This document shows, one piece after another, positions 27,859 through 36,871 of a stretch of 42,676 nucleotides of DNA. The notes beneath the pieces were generated by a model. The model was not told the origin of the DNA, ran no database searches, and saw only the letters and a list, made by a program, of their open reading frames with translations. The stretch comes from Candidatus Thorarchaeota archaeon. Its GTDB lineage: Archaea; Asgardarchaeota; Thorarchaeia; Thorarchaeales; Thorarchaeaceae. The translations under genes were made by a program, and so were the position numbers. The DNA is taken from contig JACAEL010000022.1 in NCBI GenBank assembly GCA_013388835.1, positions 1 through 42,676 on the forward strand. Direction: 5' to 3'. The first letter of the stretch is position 1, and every line of letters starts with the position of its first letter.

Positions 27859-28009
27859 TGGTCGGGACGGGGGGAGTCTCCGTTAATGCGAGATACGCAC
27901 ACTTTTGAGCCCCCAACAGGCGGATTGCGGCTGCGCTAGCATCTACAGTCCGCTGCTCTGCCAGGTTTCACAGAGCTCGGAAGTCGAGGCTCTATTGAGC
28001 TACGTCCCG
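27859..28009 (-). tRNA. tRNA-Tyr(GUA) with three introns
   Basis: Minus strand: acceptor CGGGACG pairs with CGTCCCG (the C1-G72 pair is an archaeal tyrosine identity element), then A73 and encoded CCA. Anticodon stem GCGGA/TCCGC, loop CTGTAGA, anticodon GTA at 27944-27946. A 17-nt insert (27926-27942) sits at 37/38. A 29-nt insert (about 27965-27993) in the D-loop forms AGAGC/GCTCT with TCG/CGA inside. A 28-nt insert (27876-27903) in the T-loop contains a GTGCG/CGCAT hairpin, between T-stem GGGGG and CCCCC. Position 54 is C instead of T. Removal leaves 77 nt. BHB pairing is imperfect at all three, so each boundary may move by a base or two. Confidence 0.82.
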
Positions 28010-28033
28010 ACACGGACTACTCCATACAGAGCG

Positions 28034-28042
28034 GTTAAAAGC
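28034..28042. promoter_or_regulatory. TATA box shared by tRNA-Tyr and a candidate RNA
   Basis: GTTAAAAGC, readable in both directions. It is 25-33 nt upstream of the tRNA-Tyr 5' end (minus strand) and 22-30 nt upstream of the hairpin cluster beginning at 28064 (plus strand). The geometry fits archaeal promoters in both directions. Confidence 0.5.
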
Positions 28043-28063
28043 GTTACTCCGTGCCTTGTCGGA

Positions 28064-28155
28064 GCTTGAGAGAGAGGGGCTCAAGCACATGTGTCTGTTG
28101 TGGTGCTGTTGGACGATAAGCAGCCGGTCCACACAGACTTGCAGAGCCGGGATTC
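28064..28155 (+). ncRNA. Candidate hairpin-rich non-coding RNA
   Basis: A perfect 7-bp stem GCTTGAG/CTCAAGC (28064-28086) is followed by a long imperfect hairpin. In it GTCTGTTGTGG (28093-28103) pairs with CCACACAGAC (28129-28138), with GCTG/CAGC inside. An alternative outer pair GGCTC (28078-28082) with GAGCC (28144-28148) would extend the second hairpin at the expense of the first. ACA trinucleotides follow both stems, recalling H/ACA guides, but no kink-turn could be confirmed. No ORF competes. Function unknown. Confidence 0.35.
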
Positions 28156-28352
28156 ATTTTCTGAGCGGGAGTATTAGGTGAGCAGTTCTCACGCTCTGGA
28201 AACTAGTCGAGGCGTTGAGTCGACCTCAGGCTTTCTGTGTTCACAGATTGGTGCACAAGCACCGCGTAATGCATGTCGAAGGCCGTCCAACTTCCGGGCA
28301 GATGCTGCAGACCAAGACGCCACTAGGCGCACATTCGAGGCAGTGACTCATT
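28156..28352. other. Intergenic region before the DNA methylase
   Basis: Nothing recognisable apart from the likely promoter region of the methylase. No clear TATA box is seen. Confidence 0.3.
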
Positions 28353-30617
28353 GTGACCGGGGAAACACAGCGCAATAGTGAACTCGCTAGATTGATAGGG
28401 CTGGAAGCTGTAGAACGACCACTCATGGGAGGGCTTCAACTGCCAAAGCGTGCCATTGAACATACGTTTCCCACGATTGAACTCAGCAGGATAGCGGAGC
28501 GCGAATCGACGGGATTCGGTCGTCGCCACTATAGACCCGTGTACCTAATGCATAAGTGGTGGGCAAGGAGGCTCGGTTCGGTCTTCAGAGCGCTTGTCCT
28601 GTATTCTCTGCTGGAACCCACAGAAGACGACTGCAGCGCCGATTCGTTGTGGAAGTTGTACTCCAGGGATATTGACCTCTCAGACAAGATTGTGTTTGAC
28701 CCCATGATGGGGGGCGGAACCACGGTGGTTGAGGCCCTTCGCTTCGACTGTAGAGTGATTGGAGGCGACATCAACCCGGTGGCATGGTTTGTGGTAAAGA
28801 AGCAGATTGAAGACATTGAACCGAACCTCCTCAAGACGGCACTCAGTAGGCTCGAAGCAGAACTGGGCAAGGAACTCCGCATGTACTATCATACATCATG
28901 CCCGGAGTGCGGAGAGGATGCAGAGGGCATCTACTACTTCCACTGCATGGAAGCGCAGTGTCCGGACTGTGGAAGTATAGTCGCTCTAATGCGGGACCAC
29001 GTCCTGGCCAAGTCTATCACAGGACGCGGAAGCACTGTGGTATGTCCGCAGTGCTGGGAAGTGTTCGATGCGCCCACGGTGCGAGAGCTCGTGGTGTGTC
29101 CGAACTGCGCAAAGGCATTCGTGCCAAAGACCACCTCGTCAGTCAAGGGTGGTGTCTTCAAGTGCTCTCGGTGTTCAGGCGAGCACAGACTGTCTGGTTT
29201 CTATCAGCACCGGGCCCACGGGAGCAGGATGTATGCGGTTGAGTTCTACTGCAAGGTATGCCATGACAGAGGCAATCCAAGACTGAAGAACGGCAGAGGG
29301 TACAAGAAACCAGATGATAGAGACCTTGCACTTCTCAGTCTCGCGGAGGAGGAGTATCGGAGAGTCGAAGCCGAGCTGCCATTGCCTGAAACAATGATAC
29401 CTGTAGGTATTGAAACAAGAAGGGCCCTCAACTATGGATACCAGAGATTCAGGGACATGTTCAGTCCGCGCCAGCTTCTCAATCTGGGTAAGATAAACAA
29501 ATGGATCATGAGGTGCGAGGACTGGCATCTCAAGGAGTTCCTTCTCCTTGCGTTCTCCAACTGCCTAAAGTACAACAACCTCTTCTGCAAGTACAACGGC
29601 ACTAGGGGATTCATCACAGACATATTCAGGACTCACTCGTTCTCTCCTTCGGTGTCGCCGGTGGAGGCGAACTGCTACGACACAGCTAGAGGAAGGGGCG
29701 CATTCACCGCCTTTGTCAGGCTTCTGATAGAAGGCAAGGAGTATTGTCGCAGACCATTTGACAGACTACCAAGCGAGAGCGGCCTCAAGCAGGTCTGGTC
29801 CCAGCGTCCGATATCTGCAGACATGGTTGACTCATTCATTTCACTCAGTAGAAGGAGAAGGGTAATGCTTCAATGTGCCTCTTCTGAACATGTCAATATA
29901 CCCGAGTCATCAGTGGATGCAGTGGTGACGGATCCGCCTTATGAGAGCAATGTGATGTATTCAGAGCTCTCCAACTTCTTCTATGTGTGGCTGCGGCTCT
30001 CACTTCGAAGCAGGTATCCCTGGTTCGCGGATGATGTCGTCCCATGGGAGAGGGAGGTCATCTCAAACAGGGTTCAGAACAAGGGGCACAGGGAGTATCT
30101 GGACGGTCTCACACAGGTGTTTAGAGAATGCCATCGTGTTTTGAAGAGTGAAGGAGTGATGACGTTCACATTCCATCATATGAATCCCAGATCTTGGGGT
30201 TCAGTCCTTCGGGCGCTCCTGAACGCGGGCTTTGTCGTTTCGTGTGTCTGGCCCGTGAAGATCGAGATGGATGCTTCCACACACCTTCGTGGACTGAATA
30301 GTATGCACTATGACTCAGTTGTTGTATGCAGAAAGCGAACAGAACATGGTACTGAGGCGGACTGGGGTGAGCTGATGGATGAAGTCAGAGAAGTGTCTGA
30401 AATGCAGCTGCAAACATTGAAACTGCAGGGACTAAGGTTCAGCGCGTCTGATGCGCTGGTAGTTGTTCTTGGGAACTCATTACGGATCTACTCGTCTCAC
30501 TATCCTAACGTCGTGAATCAAGGGGTACCAGTTGACACGGAGGAGGCACTCTGCACTGTGGCAAGGTTGGCTCAGACTGAGTGGCGCTCAGGCCTGCTGC
30601 TAGAAGGGGAGAAATGA
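28353..30617 (+). CDS. DUF1156-type DNA methylase with zinc ribbons
   Basis: 754-residue SAM-dependent amino-methyltransferase like COG1743. An N-terminal YLMHKWWARR (65-73) is the DUF1156 signature. SAM loop DPMMGGGTTVVEALR starts at 116, and the catalytic DPPY is at 527-530 (N6-adenine or N4-cytosine type). Between them lie at least four CxxC pairs (about 184-295, for example CPECGED, CPDCGS, CPQCWE, CPNCAK, CSRCSG), forming zinc ribbons. The GTG start at 28353 is the first in frame; Met25 is an alternative. Relatives occur alone in archaea or inside phage-defence islands; here no nuclease, helicase or specificity gene is adjacent, so it looks like an orphan. The 3' end overlaps convergent ecfT by 18 bp. 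Confidence 0.88.
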   Translation: MTGETQRNSELARLIGLEAVERPLMGGLQLPKRAIEHTFPTIELSRIAERESTGFGRRHYRPVYLMHKWWARRLGSVFRALVLYSLLEPTEDDCSADSLWKLYSRDIDLSDKIVFDPMMGGGTTVVEALRFDCRVIGGDINPVAWFVVKKQIEDIEPNLLKTALSRLEAELGKELRMYYHTSCPECGEDAEGIYYFHCMEAQCPDCGSIVALMRDHVLAKSITGRGSTVVCPQCWEVFDAPTVRELVVCPNCAKAFVPKTTSSVKGGVFKCSRCSGEHRLSGFYQHRAHGSRMYAVEFYCKVCHDRGNPRLKNGRGYKKPDDRDLALLSLAEEEYRRVEAELPLPETMIPVGIETRRALNYGYQRFRDMFSPRQLLNLGKINKWIMRCEDWHLKEFLLLAFSNCLKYNNLFCKYNGTRGFITDIFRTHSFSPSVSPVEANCYDTARGRGAFTAFVRLLIEGKEYCRRPFDRLPSESGLKQVWSQRPISADMVDSFISLSRRRRVMLQCASSEHVNIPESSVDAVVTDPPYESNVMYSELSNFFYVWLRLSLRSRYPWFADDVVPWEREVISNRVQNKGHREYLDGLTQVFRECHRVLKSEGVMTFTFHHMNPRSWGSVLRALLNAGFVVSCVWPVKIEMDASTHLRGLNSMHYDSVVVCRKRTEHGTEADWGELMDEVREVSEMQLQTLKLQGLRFSASDALVVVLGNSLRIYSSHYPNVVNQGVPVDTEEALCTVARLAQTEWRSGLLLEGEK

Positions 30618-31415
30618 GGGGACCAGTCCGGAGGCGATTAGAAGACAGAGTATGAAGGCAATCAGCACAGATGCCATGACTATCGAGTCAAACCTCCTCC
30701 ATCTGACAGTCCGTACGTAGGTCCGTGTCTGGGAGTAACCGAATCCCCGACCGACCATCGACTCAGACAAGGTCTCCACTCTTGAGAGAGTAGAAACAAG
30801 TAGGGGAAAGAAGGTGTATCGTAGGGTTCGTAGCGTCTTTGAGGGACGTCCAACCTCGATAGATATGCCCCGAGAGCTCTGTGCCATACGAACGGTCTGG
30901 GTCTCCTGATCGAATAACGGGAGAAAGCGCAGAGCGATGACAATCAGGAAGCCATATCGGTAGGGTATTCCCAGTCTTGAAAGGGAGTGGGCCAGCAGTG
31001 TTGGGTCAGTGACTGAAACGAATAGCATGCTAGAGAGGACTATGACAAGAAAACGCAGCGAGATGGTGACACCGCGTGCAAGACCATAATCAGTGACAGG
31101 AATGAAGGGGCCAAATGAACCCAACTTGGGTACCAAGAAGAGCACTATGGTACCGTTTGAGGTTACCAATAGCTGCACAGCGAGAATCATCGTGGAGAAG
31201 AGGACAATTAACCGCAGACGTCTTGCGACAGTTCCGAGAGACAGTCTGGCAAGCCGCATGCACATGAGGACTACTAACAACACAGAGAGTGCCAACAACC
31301 ACTCGTCGTACACTAGGACTCCGGTCGTACATAGAATCAGAGATATCAGCTTCAATAAGGGGTGAAGACGATGCAGTGTGGTGTCCTGTGCAGTGAAACC
31401 AAGACGCAACGCCAT
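30600..31415 (-). CDS. ecfT: ECF transporter transmembrane subunit EcfT
   Basis: 271-residue membrane protein with four to six hydrophobic segments. The cytoplasmic coupling helices carry the Ala/Gly-Arg-Gly type motifs MAQSSRGI and MVGRGFG that contact the ATPases. The N-terminus (TTLHRLHPLLKLISLIL) matches the CbiQ/EcfT family. It links the ATPases to a vitamin-binding S component. It lies at the end of the run S, fused A, T, separated from the ATPase gene by 233 bp in which I see no gene. Confidence 0.9.
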   Translation of the reverse strand: MALRLGFTAQDTTLHRLHPLLKLISLILCTTGVLVYDEWLLALSVLLVVLMCMRLARLSLGTVARRLRLIVLFSTMILAVQLLVTSNGTIVLFLVPKLGSFGPFIPVTDYGLARGVTISLRFLVIVLSSMLFVSVTDPTLLAHSLSRLGIPYRYGFLIVIALRFLPLFDQETQTVRMAQSSRGISIEVGRPSKTLRTLRYTFFPLLVSTLSRVETLSESMVGRGFGYSQTRTYVRTVRWRRFDSIVMASVLIAFILCLLIASGLVPSFLPF

Positions 31416-31648
31416 CTCACAGTCTCCGGTGGTTCGTAACAGCTGCTCTGAAGCAAAAGGGACTCTCGTGTGTTAGTCCGCAATTGCTGCTCGGATCTTC
31501 AATGCACTTGAGTGTGTCGTGTCGTACGGAGCTCAAACGCGGAATGTGCACACACTGAGACTGTGGTCGGTTCAACAACGCTCAACGGACTTCAACAGGT
31601 GTCAAAGTTGGTCCATAGGAGTGGCAACACGCCCATGACAGACTCTGT

Positions 31649-33094
31649 TCAATCGACAGTAAGCGGCGAATATGCCTCATGACCGGACTGTCTGAGTCGT
31701 TCAACCACAGCATGGGGCGCACCATCCATTAGAATCTCTCCTCGACGGAGAAAGACGATTCTGTTGCACAAACGAAGTGCAAAGCTCACATCGTGCGTGA
31801 CTACGACTACCGCACCCCCTTTCCGTGCAGTGCCTGAGATCACTTCCTCCATGTGGGCACGACCGAACCTGTCTTGTCCAATGAAGGGCTCATCTAGGAG
31901 GAGCAGTCGTGGATTGTGACAGGTCACAGAAGACACATTCAGACGGCGCTTCTGTCCGTGACTAAGCGCAAATGGGTTTCGATCCATGTAGTCAATCAGT
32001 CCTGCAGACTCCAAGGAACGGCGGCACGCAGCAGCGCTCTCCGCATCCAGACGGTTCAAGACCTCTAGGGATAGAGTCTGCTCTCTCCAGACAGTTCTCT
32101 CGAAGATCTGGTGATTAGGGTTCTGGAACACAACTGCAATTCTCTCTGCAACCTCTGCCCGTGACATCTTTCGAATCTCTTTGGACATCAGAAGAACACT
32201 GCCCTCTTGTGGTTGCAGAAGCCCGGCAAGTACCAAAAGAAGCGTGGTCTTCCCCGAACCGTTGTCGCCCATGAGAGCGACAATCTCGCCGGAGCCTATG
32301 TCGAGAGATACTTCTCGCAGAACCATTTCCAGTCCATAGGAGAAGCTTACTCCTCTCAGGGACGCAATCACTGGTCCCGATGTGACGCTATGGGAAGAGG
32401 CGGCAGGTAGCACAGCATCCGAGTCCGCGGGTGTCCAAGCTCGGGCCACACCCTTCTCAACTCTGACCACGCGGTCAGCAATGGGCAGCAGCGGCGCCAG
32501 CTGGTGTTCGATACAGACAACGCCTGTACTCTGTTTGACTCGGAGCAAGACCTGTCGGAGACTCTGAATGCCGTTGGGGTCGAGACTTGAGGTGGGTTCG
32601 TCGAGAATGAGGTATTCCGGAGAACAGGCAAGCACTGCCGCAATAGTGATGCGCTGTTTTTCGCCGCCCGATAGAGCATAAGTGGGCCGATGCAGCAGAT
32701 GAGATGCGCCAACATCCTTCAACGAGTCAAAAACAATGGTACGGATTCGTTCGGGTGCCATCAGGTAGTTTTCCGGCCCAAAGGCAACCTCGTCGAATAC
32801 ACCGAGTGTACAGATTTGACTCTCAGAATCCTGATGTACAAGCGCTACCCTCTTGGCAACCTCGGCCATTGACCATTGAGAGGTGTCCTGTCCATCAATC
32901 GTCAGAACACCACTGCAGAAGCCTCTTGTCTGTCGCGGGATGAAACCAGAAAGGAATCTCGCAAGGGTGGACTTGCCGGATCCAGTTGGTCCTGTGACTA
33001 GGACCAGTTCTCCAGGTTGCACATGAAAGGACAGCGAGTTCAGCACCATTGTTTCGCCGTCGTAAGAGAACACGACATCGTGGGCTTCCAGCAT
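31649..33094 (-). CDS. ecfA: Fused ECF transporter ATPase (two ABC domains)
   Basis: 481 residues with two complete ATPase domains, equivalent to EcfA1 and EcfA2 in one chain. Domain 1 has Walker A GPTGSGKST, signature LSGGEKQRI and Walker B YLILDEPTSSLD. Domain 2, from about residue 245, has GDNGSGKTT, a variant signature LSHGQKRRL and LLLLDEPFIGQD. It powers uptake through EcfT and the S component. It starts 10 bp after the S-component stop. Confidence 0.94.
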   Translation of the reverse strand: MLEAHDVVFSYDGETMVLNSLSFHVQPGELVLVTGPTGSGKSTLARFLSGFIPRQTRGFCSGVLTIDGQDTSQWSMAEVAKRVALVHQDSESQICTLGVFDEVAFGPENYLMAPERIRTIVFDSLKDVGASHLLHRPTYALSGGEKQRITIAAVLACSPEYLILDEPTSSLDPNGIQSLRQVLLRVKQSTGVVCIEHQLAPLLPIADRVVRVEKGVARAWTPADSDAVLPAASSHSVTSGPVIASLRGVSFSYGLEMVLREVSLDIGSGEIVALMGDNGSGKTTLLLVLAGLLQPQEGSVLLMSKEIRKMSRAEVAERIAVVFQNPNHQIFERTVWREQTLSLEVLNRLDAESAAACRRSLESAGLIDYMDRNPFALSHGQKRRLNVSSVTCHNPRLLLLDEPFIGQDRFGRAHMEEVISGTARKGGAVVVVTHDVSFALRLCNRIVFLRRGEILMDGAPHAVVERLRQSGHEAYSPLTVD

Positions 33095-33104
33095 AGGTTT
33101 TCGC

Positions 33105-34172
33105 CTAACAGACCTCGATTAATACAACCTGGCGAACCCAGTATTGACCCTCATAGTCTCCCGCAATCAGCCACAGGCCATCTCCGGCTGAGGAGAGTAT
33201 GAGCCTATTATCAATCATCACCGAACTGAGAGCAAAGAGCGCGCTGTACCCGTCCCGCGCTTGCACCCTGAGACAAGTCGCGTCCCGTTGAGGACCAGCT
33301 CTAGACAGTATCACATGGACAGGTACGCCAGTGTAGTTGGCTGTGGGGAGGTGTGTGTAGGACCCGATGAGTGTGGCCTCAATGGTAGTCTCTTCGCCAA
33401 TGAAGTCAGATGGTCTATAGATGAATGGATTGTCCACAAGGCCAACCACGTCACAAGAGAACGGATCCGTGAACGTCCTTGCCACTGCAACAGAATAGTA
33501 CAGCGAACCTGAAATCAGGAAAATGACGAACGCTAATGCTGGCAGACTCTTCTTTGAGATGAAATGGTCAGTCGTGCTCTGAAGCGCACTACTAGTCGTG
33601 GCATGCCGCAGGGGAAGATGTAGTTCTGTGAGAAAGTCCAAGGTTTCCCAGGCAAAGTAGCCTCCGAATATGACCCCTGAACAAAAGGCCAATACTGAGA
33701 TGACCACAATGTACATGAGCGGCACATTGGAGAAGTATAGGGCTTGGAAGATTACTACATTGGACGCGGCTGAAAACCCTGCCACCAGCCACGACTTGAC
33801 TCTTGTTGAGACCGACCAGAGGGTATTCAGACTGGTGCCGATTACACCGATGTCAACCACGATTCCCTGTACGAATGAGATCAGCACTATCACAACGCCG
33901 TGAGTACTGCCTGCGAAGAGCTCAACAACACCCTTTACAAGGCCGCCTAGTGAAGCTGCACCACTGCGTGGTATTAACAGGCGAATCAGTACAATCCAGA
34001 ACACATGGAGTCCGGCCACAAACTGACCAGCTCCAAATGGAACACCGAGGGCCAAGTTCACAAGATTGCCGAGATAACCAACGAAGGCACTGAGAGCTCC
34101 ACCAAGCGAACTCAGAAGCGCAAGTGTGACCAACTCGCTTGTAGTAAGGGGCGCAGAGGCGGAAGCGTTCAA
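33105..34172 (-). CDS. ECF transporter S component (YkoE-like) with an external C-terminal domain
   Basis: 355 residues from the TTG at 34172. This start overlaps the preceding stop (TTGA) and has GAGGTG 8 nt upstream; a longer frame from 34211 would overlap the neighbour by 43 bp. The first 200 residues are membrane segments with LVTLALLSSLGGALSAF and GGLVKGVVELFAGSTHGV, like YkoE, the S component for thiamine or hydroxymethylpyrimidine. After another membrane helix (around 220) comes an external beta-rich domain of about 130 residues, not normal for S components and with a faint likeness to the C-terminal domain of the adjacent phosphoesterase. Substrate is inferred. Confidence 0.78.
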   Translation of the reverse strand: MNASASAPLTTSELVTLALLSSLGGALSAFVGYLGNLVNLALGVPFGAGQFVAGLHVFWIVLIRLLIPRSGAASLGGLVKGVVELFAGSTHGVVIVLISFVQGIVVDIGVIGTSLNTLWSVSTRVKSWLVAGFSAASNVVIFQALYFSNVPLMYIVVISVLAFCSGVIFGGYFAWETLDFLTELHLPLRHATTSSALQSTTDHFISKKSLPALAFVIFLISGSLYYSVAVARTFTDPFSCDVVGLVDNPFIYRPSDFIGEETTIEATLIGSYTHLPTANYTGVPVHVILSRAGPQRDATCLRVQARDGYSALFALSSVMIDNRLILSSAGDGLWLIAGDYEGQYWVRQVVLIEVC

Positions 34173-35737
34173 TCTGAAAGCACCTCGATAGCATTCACAT
34201 ACCGGACCCATCTAGAGCCAGCGGACGGATACTCGAACCAGCCGGTCCCCGGAGCAGATGTCAACATACAATCGTCGTTACTGTACTCTCCGTCGGGGGG
34301 AATCATCACCACTCTTGGTCCTTCACTCCACAATGGCACTGCGGTGTGATTGTAGGCGTAGGCCAGAATCATTTCGCCCTGAATAAGGAGCCAGCTGGAG
34401 TCTGGATAGACGTTACTATAACAGTAGGCCTGAGCGAAGCCATCATGGGCGATAATCATCAGATGCCCGTTCAATGCCATTCCGCCAACCAATGCAACGA
34501 GGTCTGAAACTCGCACGCCTCTGTAGACACCTGCGCCGCCCCATACTCCGTACTGGTTCTGAAATGCTGATTGTCCCTCCACTGATTGCATTGACGACAG
34601 GTCAGCGACTGTGAGCACAACGCAATCATCACTGCTTCTAATCACGAGGGTCTCGCGATCCATTGCGGGTTCATCTAGCAGAATAGGTTCGACAGTCATT
34701 CCCGACGGGGCAATGGTGACGTTCACATAGTGGTAGAAGCCACCTTCCTGTTCTGAGGCATACAATCCGGCCCCTGCGCCTCCCGTCACGACATACAGGA
34801 CACCGTTCACGGCGACTGAGCTAAAGAGATGGATATGTCCTGAGAAGACAGCGTCGACTCCGTGTGATTCGAAGAGCCGCATCAGACGACGTGCGGTCTC
34901 CTCTGGAAGCGCATGTTCCCCATTCGTCCGAGGGTCGAAAACGGGAGTGTGAGTGAACACAATCCTCCAAGTCGCATCTGAAGCGTTCTCTAGGTCCGCC
35001 TCCAGCCACTCAATCTCGCTCTCCTCCACATCCGGGCCAGATGAGTTGAAGACAGAGAAGTGGACATGTCCAAAGTCGAACGAATAGGTCGCTGGTCCCA
35101 GTACATGTCTATATGTGAGACCTCCACCAAGTCGGACATCGTGGTTGCCTATCGTGCTGAAAAACGGGACCCTAGATTGGTTGAGAACTGACAGAGCCGC
35201 TTCGTATTGATTCGGCTGGCCGAAGGGTGTAAGGTCTCCGCAATGAAAGATGAAGTCAGGACTGTAGATGTTCGCTGAACGGACTATCTCCTCCAACCCA
35301 CCTTGATATCCTTGGGAGTCTCCGAACACGAACATGTTAAGCGTTTCCTTCGAAGAGGATGACATCAGTATGGAAACGCTCGCCTTACTTAGAGGAGTGC
35401 TTATGCGAATGGTTTCGGAGTTTGCCTCGGTGCGGAGAACAGTAAGTTGCGCCAGCGATTCGTACTGCACCCTACGAGTATCCACATTGGTGATTCTGAG
35501 GTCGAATACTCCCAGGCCGTTGGTGTCAGCCCACTCAAGTGTGACAGACACATGTGCGCCCAGTGCCCTGATGGTGGCAGAACATGGGTAGATGGCCAAG
35601 AGATGGCCGCCAGTCACGGACACTTCGGGATGGCTCAGTCTGATTCGTGGAACCGCCACCATGATTCCAACTGTGGTTGTGAGAACAATGACGACTAGGG
35701 CCAAGGTCACATCTCTGCGATTCAAGTCCGACACCAT
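34169..35737 (-). CDS. Membrane-anchored calcineurin-like phosphoesterase with a sulfite-oxidase-like C-terminal domain
   Basis: 522 residues. A single hydrophobic helix at 10-28 anchors the rest outside the cell. Residues 40-130 form a beta-rich domain. The metallophosphoesterase domain has GDSQ (139-142), GDLT (167-170), GNHD (197-200), His263 in FTHTP and GHIH (300-303). From about 375 to the end the pattern YRGVRVSDLVALVGG..DGF..GPRVVMIPPDG..WVRYVNAIEVL resembles the molybdopterin-binding fold of sulfite oxidase; whether a cofactor is bound is doubtful. It is the first gene of the ECF run. A role in dephosphorylating a vitamin ester before uptake is an inference from context. Confidence 0.85.
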   Translation of the reverse strand: MVSDLNRRDVTLALVVIVLTTTVGIMVAVPRIRLSHPEVSVTGGHLLAIYPCSATIRALGAHVSVTLEWADTNGLGVFDLRITNVDTRRVQYESLAQLTVLRTEANSETIRISTPLSKASVSILMSSSSKETLNMFVFGDSQGYQGGLEEIVRSANIYSPDFIFHCGDLTPFGQPNQYEAALSVLNQSRVPFFSTIGNHDVRLGGGLTYRHVLGPATYSFDFGHVHFSVFNSSGPDVEESEIEWLEADLENASDATWRIVFTHTPVFDPRTNGEHALPEETARRLMRLFESHGVDAVFSGHIHLFSSVAVNGVLYVVTGGAGAGLYASEQEGGFYHYVNVTIAPSGMTVEPILLDEPAMDRETLVIRSSDDCVVLTVADLSSMQSVEGQSAFQNQYGVWGGAGVYRGVRVSDLVALVGGMALNGHLMIIAHDGFAQAYCYSNVYPDSSWLLIQGEMILAYAYNHTAVPLWSEGPRVVMIPPDGEYSNDDCMLTSAPGTGWFEYPSAGSRWVRYVNAIEVLSD

Positions 35738-35816
35738 GGGTGTGCTGCATCACTGATATGTTTGATTGTGCATTTCGGACGTTTCGGTTAAGAATGTTGG
35801 GAATCTGTACTCCGAA

Positions 35817-36818
35817 CTAGACGGGGAGTCCGTTTTGGCGTACTTCTTCGGATAAGTTCAGAATTCGTGTGTCACCTCGCCATCTATAGGTCTCGACCAA
35901 CCAGTCTGCGATGCAGTCTATGTATAGCCTCTCAATCTCTGGCGTCCGGGTCTGACCTATCGCCTTGAGGTAACGGTCAAGAAGCCGCCAAGACAGGGAT
36001 CTCTTTCTGTGGTCAAAGATGGGGTCGGTGTCAAGGAGGCTTGCTCCAATGCCACTTATGTCGGCCAGCCAGTTTCCGGGACGAGCCTCTTCAAAGTCAA
36101 GACCGATGACTACTCCATCGCTGACCACGAAGTTGCGAAGCTGAGGGTCGCCTTTCAACAGTCCTGTAACGCGGTGAAAGCGCACATACCAGTCCGCCAA
36201 CTGGTCAATCAGATGGGGGTCGAACGTGGAGTTGACTACATCCACAAGAACATCGCCGGGTACGTATTCCATCAGGATGACATTGTCCTTGGACTCTATC
36301 ACATGCGGCACCTCTATCCCGGAAGAACTACAGACGGCGAGGGCCCATTCTTCCACGGTGAACCGTTCATCTCCGGGTGGACGGAGTCGGACACACGAGT
36401 CGTGTCGCTCCCAGAAGACGGCACTGGGGTCACTCCTTGAGGTCTCAAGAAGTGCCGAGCCGACCTCGGGCGTTCTGTGATCACACAGAAGCATATGGAC
36501 ACCACCCTGCGTATGTTCAAGACTGTCCAACTTCGCGGCAGCTGCAGCCAACCCCGGTTCCACGAACAGCTTGGCAACAAAGAACCTCGTCGCGGAGTCC
36601 ACGCCGGACTCGGAAACATCAAGTCTAAGGACAACGTTCTTCTTGCTCTTCAGTCTCTGGCTCCGCACCAGTCTGGCGTGTGGACCAACTTCCGTTCTCA
36701 ACATGTCCCAGAGCGTGACCAGTCGCATCGGGTCAAGTCGTTTGCCGTCTAGTCCTGTGAACACCATGCGGAGACCGGCTGGGAGGCTCATTTTCATCAA
36801 CTCGACGAGACTGCACAT
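35817..36818 (-). CDS. APH/protein-kinase-like phosphotransferase
   Basis: 333 residues with the kinase-fold core. A possible ATP lysine is in FFVAKLF (Lys83), the hinge is LMEYVPG (182-188), and the catalytic loop is LLKGDPQLRNF with Asp224 and Asn229. The metal-binding DFE (Asp241) sits in GLDFEEARPGNW. The layout is closer to aminoglycoside/choline or Kdo-type kinases than to RIO kinases. Substrate unknown. It may share the divergent promoter with the DUF6485 gene. Confidence 0.75.
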   Translation of the reverse strand: MCSLVELMKMSLPAGLRMVFTGLDGKRLDPMRLVTLWDMLRTEVGPHARLVRSQRLKSKKNVVLRLDVSESGVDSATRFFVAKLFVEPGLAAAAAKLDSLEHTQGGVHMLLCDHRTPEVGSALLETSRSDPSAVFWERHDSCVRLRPPGDERFTVEEWALAVCSSSGIEVPHVIESKDNVILMEYVPGDVLVDVVNSTFDPHLIDQLADWYVRFHRVTGLLKGDPQLRNFVVSDGVVIGLDFEEARPGNWLADISGIGASLLDTDPIFDHRKRSLSWRLLDRYLKAIGQTRTPEIERLYIDCIADWLVETYRWRGDTRILNLSEEVRQNGLPV

Positions 36819-36833
36819 CTAGGTTACCAATCA

Positions 36834-36847
36834 GGCTTTAAGAAATT
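36834..36847. promoter_or_regulatory. Divergent TATA-like region
   Basis: GGCTTTAAGAAATT in the 53-bp gap between the kinase and DUF6485 genes. It can be read as a TATA box in either direction, giving almost leaderless transcripts on both sides. Confidence 0.4.
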
Positions 36848-36871
36848 ACATCGTTACACCAACGGAGAACC

